Positions 20,348 through 23,824 of a stretch of DNA of 23,824 nucleotides are shown piece by piece. The stretch spans positions 1-23,824 of IMG/VR virus record IMGVR_UViG_3300008051_000017; one strand, written 5' to 3'. The notes below the pieces were generated by a model. It had not been told where the DNA came from, made no database searches, and saw only the letters and a program-made list of their open reading frames with translations. Source of the DNA: a virus. The stretch's first letter is position 1, and each line of letters starts with the position of its first letter. A program made the translations under genes and the position numbers.

Positions 20348-20925
20348 GCTACGAAGCATGGCGTATTTCATTTCAAAACTCTGAGCAAGCCGCGAAAGCG
20401 GCCTTTGAAGATGCGCAACGGTACGAACGGCTGTTCGTCATGGCGATCGGCAGCGTCGTCGAGCTTGCCGAAGCGGCTGGCGTTCGCAAGGAAGACCAAC
20501 TGATGGGCGGTACCGCCCAGGCACTGGACGCGATCGAGAAGCTTAAAGCGCGGCGGGACAAGTGGAAAGCTCGAGCGCTAGAGGCTGAACAGTGGAACCG
20601 GGAGATGGTCGCAAAGGCTGCCAGTAACCACCTGGAAGGCTATCGAGAACTTGGCCGTAGAGCCGCCACCGCTGAAGCGGCCCGCGATGAATTAGCCAAC
20701 CACGTAACCAGCTTGCGGGAAGACGTTGCCAATCTGCTCAGGCTCGTCGCAAAGATCCGCGCTGCCGCAGGCGACCCCCACGGCAAGCTGATGCAGCCAG
20801 AACTGATTAAACACATTGCCACGCTCAACGCCCACCATATTGCTGCCCCCAGCAATATGGTCAGCGGCCCCAGCTCCACCGCCTGTGATGATCAATACCA
20901 GGCGCAACCGGAGGCAGACCAATGA
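20344..20925 (+). CDS. unknown coiled-coil phage protein, Ead/Ea22-like style
   Basis: This 193-residue, mostly helical protein has extended Ala/Glu/Arg heptad-like stretches (about 15-45 and 75-145, for example NREMVAKAASNHLEGYRELG and EAARDELANHVTSLREDV). The C-terminal ~45 residues look disordered. It resembles the accessory coiled-coil proteins common in phage early operons. The Ead/Ea22 comparison is by style only. The start at ATG 20344 has a G-run just upstream and overlaps the micro-gene stop. An upstream in-frame ATG at 20296 would read through the repeat in another frame and is less likely. Confidence 0.68.
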   Translation: MSYEAWRISFQNSEQAAKAAFEDAQRYERLFVMAIGSVVELAEAAGVRKEDQLMGGTAQALDAIEKLKARRDKWKARALEAEQWNREMVAKAASNHLEGYRELGRRAATAEAARDELANHVTSLREDVANLLRLVAKIRAAAGDPHGKLMQPELIKHIATLNAHHIAAPSNMVSGPSSTACDDQYQAQPEADQ

Positions 20926-21128
20926 ATGCCGTGCTTATAGCTGCGATCGGCATCATCGGCGGTGCCTATCTTACGTCACTGATTGTAGATGAGCGCAGCC
21001 CGATACTACCCGACCGACTTGTCACTGCAGGCATTGGGGCTTTTATAGGCCTGATCAGCGTTGCCGTCATTGCTGGCGGCTGGCACCTTGCGGCCCTGGT
21101 GTTCGCCATGATGGAGGGCGCCCAATGA
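20922..21128 (+). CDS. small two-TM membrane protein
   Basis: This 68-residue protein has two hydrophobic segments: about 3-21 (AVLIAAIGIIGGAYLTSLI) and about 35-62 (TAGIGAFIGLISVAVIAGG ...). The short loop between them carries charged residues (VDERSPILPDR). No family is recognised. It may be a membrane accessory such as an exclusion or lysis-modulating protein, but no evidence singles one out. It overlaps both neighbours by 4 nt. Confidence 0.68.
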   Translation: MNAVLIAAIGIIGGAYLTSLIVDERSPILPDRLVTAGIGAFIGLISVAVIAGGWHLAALVFAMMEGAQ

Positions 21129-21529
21129 AATTCTCAATGAACGGCTTCCGCCGCCAACTTAGCGGCGATATTCAAGAGCTTCGCTTCCAGGTCAACAACG
21201 TCATTAACGATGAGTGGTATAGCAAAGAAGAGCTAGCCGAAGCTTTGAACGCTGTTATCCAGCATAGCAATGTATTGAACTGCATATATTCATCCACTGA
21301 TCCCGACTTCACAGACATGAGCGATCTGGAAGTTGAGCACCTTGAGCGGGATGAAGAGCACCAGGAGGAAGAAGCGACCCGAGAATCAGCACTCTGCTCA
21401 GAATGCGATGGAGATGGTGCTGTTTTTGGTGTTGAGTGCTGTATCTGCGATGGCAAAGGAAGATTAACTGCTGAAGAAGCAACACAGTTCTACAACGAGC
21501 GTAGCCAAGTCGAAGGGGATGCCCTATGA
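21125..21529 (+). CDS. unknown protein with DnaJ-like Cys-rich finger
   Basis: In this 134-residue protein the first ~85 residues are acidic and helical. Residues 91-112 form CSECDGDG then CCICDGKG, that is CxxCxGxG followed by CxxCxGxG. This is one half of the zinc-binding repeat of DnaJ, probably holding one Zn through Cys91, Cys94, Cys105 and Cys108. There is no J domain. Such short fingers occur in small phage proteins of unknown role. It overlaps both neighbours by 4 nt. Confidence 0.72.
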   Translation: MKFSMNGFRRQLSGDIQELRFQVNNVINDEWYSKEELAEALNAVIQHSNVLNCIYSSTDPDFTDMSDLEVEHLERDEEHQEEEATRESALCSECDGDGAVFGVECCICDGKGRLTAEEATQFYNERSQVEGDAL

Positions 21530-22272
21530 AAGAACACGGCCTACTATTTAACACCGCGATGGTGCAAGCCTTCCTCGAAGACCGCAAAAATCAAACTCGC
21601 CGCGTGGTCGATGCTCATAACTCCCTAGTAGATGGCAACGGCATCAGCAAAAAGCGCTGGAATGAATCTGGCTTCGACCTCGCCAACGCGATGATCGACA
21701 ACGGCCCATCGCCAGCAGGCAACCCAGGCCCTTACCTCAAAGCCACTTGCGCGGAAGGCACTACCCACCGGATTTATTCACGCGTGCAACCAGGTGATCG
21801 AATTTGGGTGAAGGAAACCACCATCAACGTTGAAGATCATGGTTATATTGGCCCGGTATACGTCGCCTCAGAAAACGGGCAAGCCATATTAGATAGTGGC
21901 TTACGCCCCGCCCCTGACGATTTTGCCGATGTAGATCCGCACGATATTAAGCTGCGTTCCAGCATGTTCATGCCTAAAGCCATGGCACGACTGGTGTTTG
22001 ATGTGGTGAGCATTCGTCTTGAGCGGTTGCAGGATATTAGCAACGAGGATGCTGTAGCAGAGGGAATCGGCACCCCATTAGATATGCGGTATGCGTCCTT
22101 AGATGCGTTCAAGTCACTTTGGGAATCCATTAACGGCTCCAATTCATGGGAAGCAAACCCACCGGTGTGGATTTACGATCTACAGCCCGTTGGCATTAAC
22201 CCCGCAACGATGCCAAGCCAAAGCATACTCGCTGAATGCACACTATCAGGAGGCAGCCATGCTACCGATTGA
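21526..22272 (+). CDS. phage ASCH/PUA-like "morphogenetic" family protein
   Basis: This 248-residue protein has the opening typical of a widespread lambdoid early-gene family (LLFNTAMVQAFLEDRKNQTRR). Next come VQPGDRIWVKETT, MPKAMARLVFDVVSIRLERLQDIS and the closing LWESINGSNSWEANPPVWIY. These blocks recall ASCH/PUA-like RNA-binding folds. Databases often call the family morphogenetic, without clear function. It overlaps the xis-like gene by 14 nt. The family recognition is from memory of the blocks. Confidence 0.75.
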   Translation: MKEHGLLFNTAMVQAFLEDRKNQTRRVVDAHNSLVDGNGISKKRWNESGFDLANAMIDNGPSPAGNPGPYLKATCAEGTTHRIYSRVQPGDRIWVKETTINVEDHGYIGPVYVASENGQAILDSGLRPAPDDFADVDPHDIKLRSSMFMPKAMARLVFDVVSIRLERLQDISNEDAVAEGIGTPLDMRYASLDAFKSLWESINGSNSWEANPPVWIYDLQPVGINPATMPSQSILAECTLSGGSHATD

Positions 22273-22552
22273 TCACGTCACGATAGAGCGCTTTGCCGAG
22301 CTCACCGGCTACAGCGAGTTTGCCATTAGATCAAAGATCAAGCGTGGTGATTGGCGACTAGGTGATCAGTTCTTTAAAGCGCCGGACGGTCGGATATTAA
22401 TGTCATTAGAAGGGTATGCACGATGGGTAACAAAGGGAGCAGTTACGAAGGGGTCCGGATCGCTTCGACCAGCAGTATCGAAATCGACTTCTACTACCAG
22501 GGCACCCGCTGCCGCGAACGGCTCAAGCTCCAGCCCAGCCCCGCTAACCTGA
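22259..22552 (+). CDS. excisionase-like protein
   Basis: This 97-residue protein starts with a winged-helix excisionase/MerR-like motif (TIERFAELTGYSEFAIRSKIKRGDW, seen here as residues 8-32 in part) and ends that domain with MSLEGYARWV. The tail (about 58-97) is low-complexity Ser/Thr/Ala/Pro. AGGAGG precedes ATG 22259. The last 130 nt overlap the integrase gene in another frame, like lambda xis and int. It probably bends DNA at the attachment site and turns the integrase towards excision. Confidence 0.8.
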   Translation: MLPIDHVTIERFAELTGYSEFAIRSKIKRGDWRLGDQFFKAPDGRILMSLEGYARWVTKGAVTKGSGSLRPAVSKSTSTTRAPAAANGSSSSPAPLT

Positions 22553-23580
22553 AAAAAGCGGCGCAACATCGCGCCGCTGTAATTTCATCGATCGACACCG
22601 GCACGTTTGATTACCAAATCACTTTCCCCCGCAGTAAGAACGCCCGCAAGTTCATGCGCCAAGATCGGCTAGACAATTACCTGCGGCAGTGGCTAAACGC
22701 TAAGCGCCCTAGCTTGAAAGCGTCCACGATCAAAACCTATGACACCATCATCGAGCGGCTACTGATACCTGAGATGGGGCATTTGCTGCTGGCAGAGGTT
22801 ACGCGGCCGCTGGTACGTAACTGGCTAGCGTCACTCTCCTGCGGCAACAAACGCCTCAGCAACATTCTTATGGTACTGCGTTCGGCACTCAGTGATGCCA
22901 TGCATGATGAGCTGCTCGATACCAACCCTTTGCAGGGCTGGCACTACCGGTTAAAAGAAGCACCAGGCCCCAAGAAAGGGCCAGACCCATTCACGCGTGA
23001 AGAACAGGAGGCGATCCTCTCGGCCACACGCCCCGAGGTGCGACCGCTGTTTCAGTTTGCGTTCTGGACTGGCTTGCGCCCTAGCGAATATATCGCCCTG
23101 GAGTGGGGTGACATCGATTGGCACCGCATGGAAATCATCGTAAACAAATCCATCACCACCGCTGCCAAGGGAGAGGCAGAAGATACGAAGACCTCAGCAG
23201 GCAGGCGAACGGTCGCGCTGTTACCGCCTGCGGCCGAGGCGTTAAAGCAGCAAAAGAAATACACGATGCTCCACCCCAGCGGACGCATCTTCCTGTGGCC
23301 ACGTAGCCAGAAGGTGTTTAGCGGTGATAGCGACATACGCGAAAAGCTCTGGCGCCCCGCCGTGATACGTTCCGGCGTTCGGTACCGTACGCTCTATCAA
23401 ACGCGGCACACTTTCGGCTCAATGATGCTGTCAGCAGGAGAACCCTTAGCATGGGTTAGCAAACAAATGGGGCACCGTGATGTAGTATTCACCGCCAGGA
23501 CATACGCGCAGTGGATACCGAACACGTCACCAGAGCTGGGATTGAGAGCAGTCGAGATGTTTGGGGGTAGTCAGCTTTAA
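22423..23580 (+). CDS. int: phage integrase, tyrosine recombinase
   Basis: This 385-residue enzyme has an N-terminal arm-binding domain (about 5-60, YQGTRCRERLKL), a core-binding SAM-like domain (about 80-170) and a catalytic domain. Catalytic residues are Arg219 (TGLRPSE), Lys256 (DTKTSAGRR), Arg328 (QTRHTF), His351 (MGHRD) and nucleophile Tyr361 (ARTYAQW). The first His of the HxxR box is Tyr, usual for this subgroup. AAGGG lies about 9 nt upstream of the ATG. It is the last prophage gene. 26 nt after its stop begins the tRNA-derived attachment region, confirming site-specific integration. Confidence 0.95.
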   Translation: MGNKGSSYEGVRIASTSSIEIDFYYQGTRCRERLKLQPSPANLKKAAQHRAAVISSIDTGTFDYQITFPRSKNARKFMRQDRLDNYLRQWLNAKRPSLKASTIKTYDTIIERLLIPEMGHLLLAEVTRPLVRNWLASLSCGNKRLSNILMVLRSALSDAMHDELLDTNPLQGWHYRLKEAPGPKKGPDPFTREEQEAILSATRPEVRPLFQFAFWTGLRPSEYIALEWGDIDWHRMEIIVNKSITTAAKGEAEDTKTSAGRRTVALLPPAAEALKQQKKYTMLHPSGRIFLWPRSQKVFSGDSDIREKLWRPAVIRSGVRYRTLYQTRHTFGSMMLSAGEPLAWVSKQMGHRDVVFTARTYAQWIPNTSPELGLRAVEMFGGSQL

Positions 23581-23605
23581 GTCAGCATGTTAGGGTAAGT
23601 ATCTG

Positions 23606-23653
23606 AATTGGTGTGGTACAGAGAAAGTTCGAGTCTCCCCATCCGCACCAATT
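23606..23653. other. prophage attachment site (att) in a tRNA 3' end
   Basis: GTTCGAGTCTCCCCATCCGCACCA (23627-23650; T-loop, T-stem and acceptor strand with CCA) is the 3' end of a tRNA gene. The expected 5' T-stem partner is mismatched in the phage-derived sequence before it, so this is a fragment. The isotype cannot be read. AATTGGTGTGG (23606-23616) and CCGCACCAATT (23643-23653) form an 11-bp inverted repeat with one mismatch, which may mark integrase core binding or be chance complementarity. The whole tRNA should be at the far end of the prophage. Confidence 0.75.
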
Positions 23654-23824
23654 TAAAGGTCTTCACCTTCGAAAAATTCGGTAGCTTTATGCTAACCGAA
23701 TTTTTTTTGCTTTCCGACTCTAACATTACTCAACTAGCTGACCCCAACCTCTTTTTGAGCTACGTTAGCAGTTATCAATGCCACTTTGATTTGAGAAGGA
23801 TCTCAACCCATGGAATGGCTTAAA
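23654..23824. other. host flank beyond the prophage, no clear gene
   Basis: Apart from the terminator, I see no gene in these 171 bases. At the very end ATG 23810 with AGGA upstream could start a host gene, but only five codons remain in the window. Confidence 0.6.
23672..23708 (+). terminator. intrinsic terminator in host DNA, probably of the tRNA operon
   Basis: AATTCGGTAGC pairs with GCTAACCGAATT (one bulge) around a TTTAT loop, preceded by A5 and followed by eight T. It would have ended the tRNA transcript before the prophage inserted. Confidence 0.82.

Noticed and set aside
23627-23650. Complete tRNA gene
   Set aside because: Only the T-loop, 3' T-stem strand and acceptor strand are present. 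The 5' T-stem strand is mismatched and no D or anticodon arm is found.
23608-23823. 71-codon plus-strand open frame at the right end
   Set aside because: It runs through the tRNA fragment and the terminator hairpin, so it crosses the prophage-host junction by chance.

Overview
The window is most of a lambda-like (lambdoid) temperate prophage in a bacterial chromosome. The moderately high GC content, Shine-Dalgarno use, lambda-type head and lysis proteins and the tRNA attachment site fit a gammaproteobacterium. A marine or halophilic host such as Halomonadaceae is my guess from overall protein flavour only. The left edge lies inside the prophage and the tail genes are outside the window. The right end of the prophage is at about 23627-23650, in the duplicated 3' end of a tRNA gene, and host DNA follows.

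Layout: (1) 1-9165, minus strand, late genes. Read in transcription order they are amidase, holin, Rz, overlapping Rz1, a probable cos region, small and large terminase, gpW-like joining protein, portal, S49 protease with a nested scaffold start, gpD-like decoration protein, gpE-like capsid protein and a Gly-rich protein that runs off the edge. (2) 9166-9803: two tandem terminators downstream of a Q-like antiterminator gene, which is the usual late-gene switch. (3) 9848-12990, minus: a small unknown gene, an AT-rich region with symmetric TGTCAC repeats around a 35-nt alternating purine-pyrimidine tract (candidate replication origin), and a VapE-type helicase with a PriCT/Toprim primase. (4) 13100-13879, plus: a three-gene cassette inserted against the flow of transcription, with a two-TM SLATT-like protein between two tiny basic proteins. 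(5) 13894-15025, minus: DksA/TraR-type zinc finger, CII-like regulator and Cro-like gene, with two structured RNA elements between cro and cII. (6) 15026-16447: operators, the LexA/CI-type repressor (probably leaderless) and a TerB-like/BRCT gene next to it. (7) 16450-23580, plus: a second operator cluster and pL-like promoter, then a tightly overlapped early operon ending in xis and int. It includes a KilAC antirepressor protein, an Acb2-family anti-CBASS sponge, a DUF2303/YfdQ-like protein, a DnaQ-fold exonuclease, a DnaJ-zinc-finger-like protein and several small unknowns.

How it works together: the repressor binds CACCT-N2/3-AGGTG sites at both the cro/cI and early plus-strand promoters and silences both early operons. 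On induction the minus operon makes Cro, CII-like protein and the replication proteins, then Q reads through the two terminators into lysis and head genes. The plus operon supplies anti-host functions and excision.

Most notable: three 38-nt hairpins, each with a 9-bp stem and a 20-nt loop. Their stem sequences differ, but all loops carry a CCCACCAC(A)GG motif on the transcribed strand. They lie exactly where nutR and nutL (or HK022 put) sites lie in lambdoid phages. Also notable are the dyad-symmetric iteron region, the reversed SLATT-like cassette and the Acb2 homologue.
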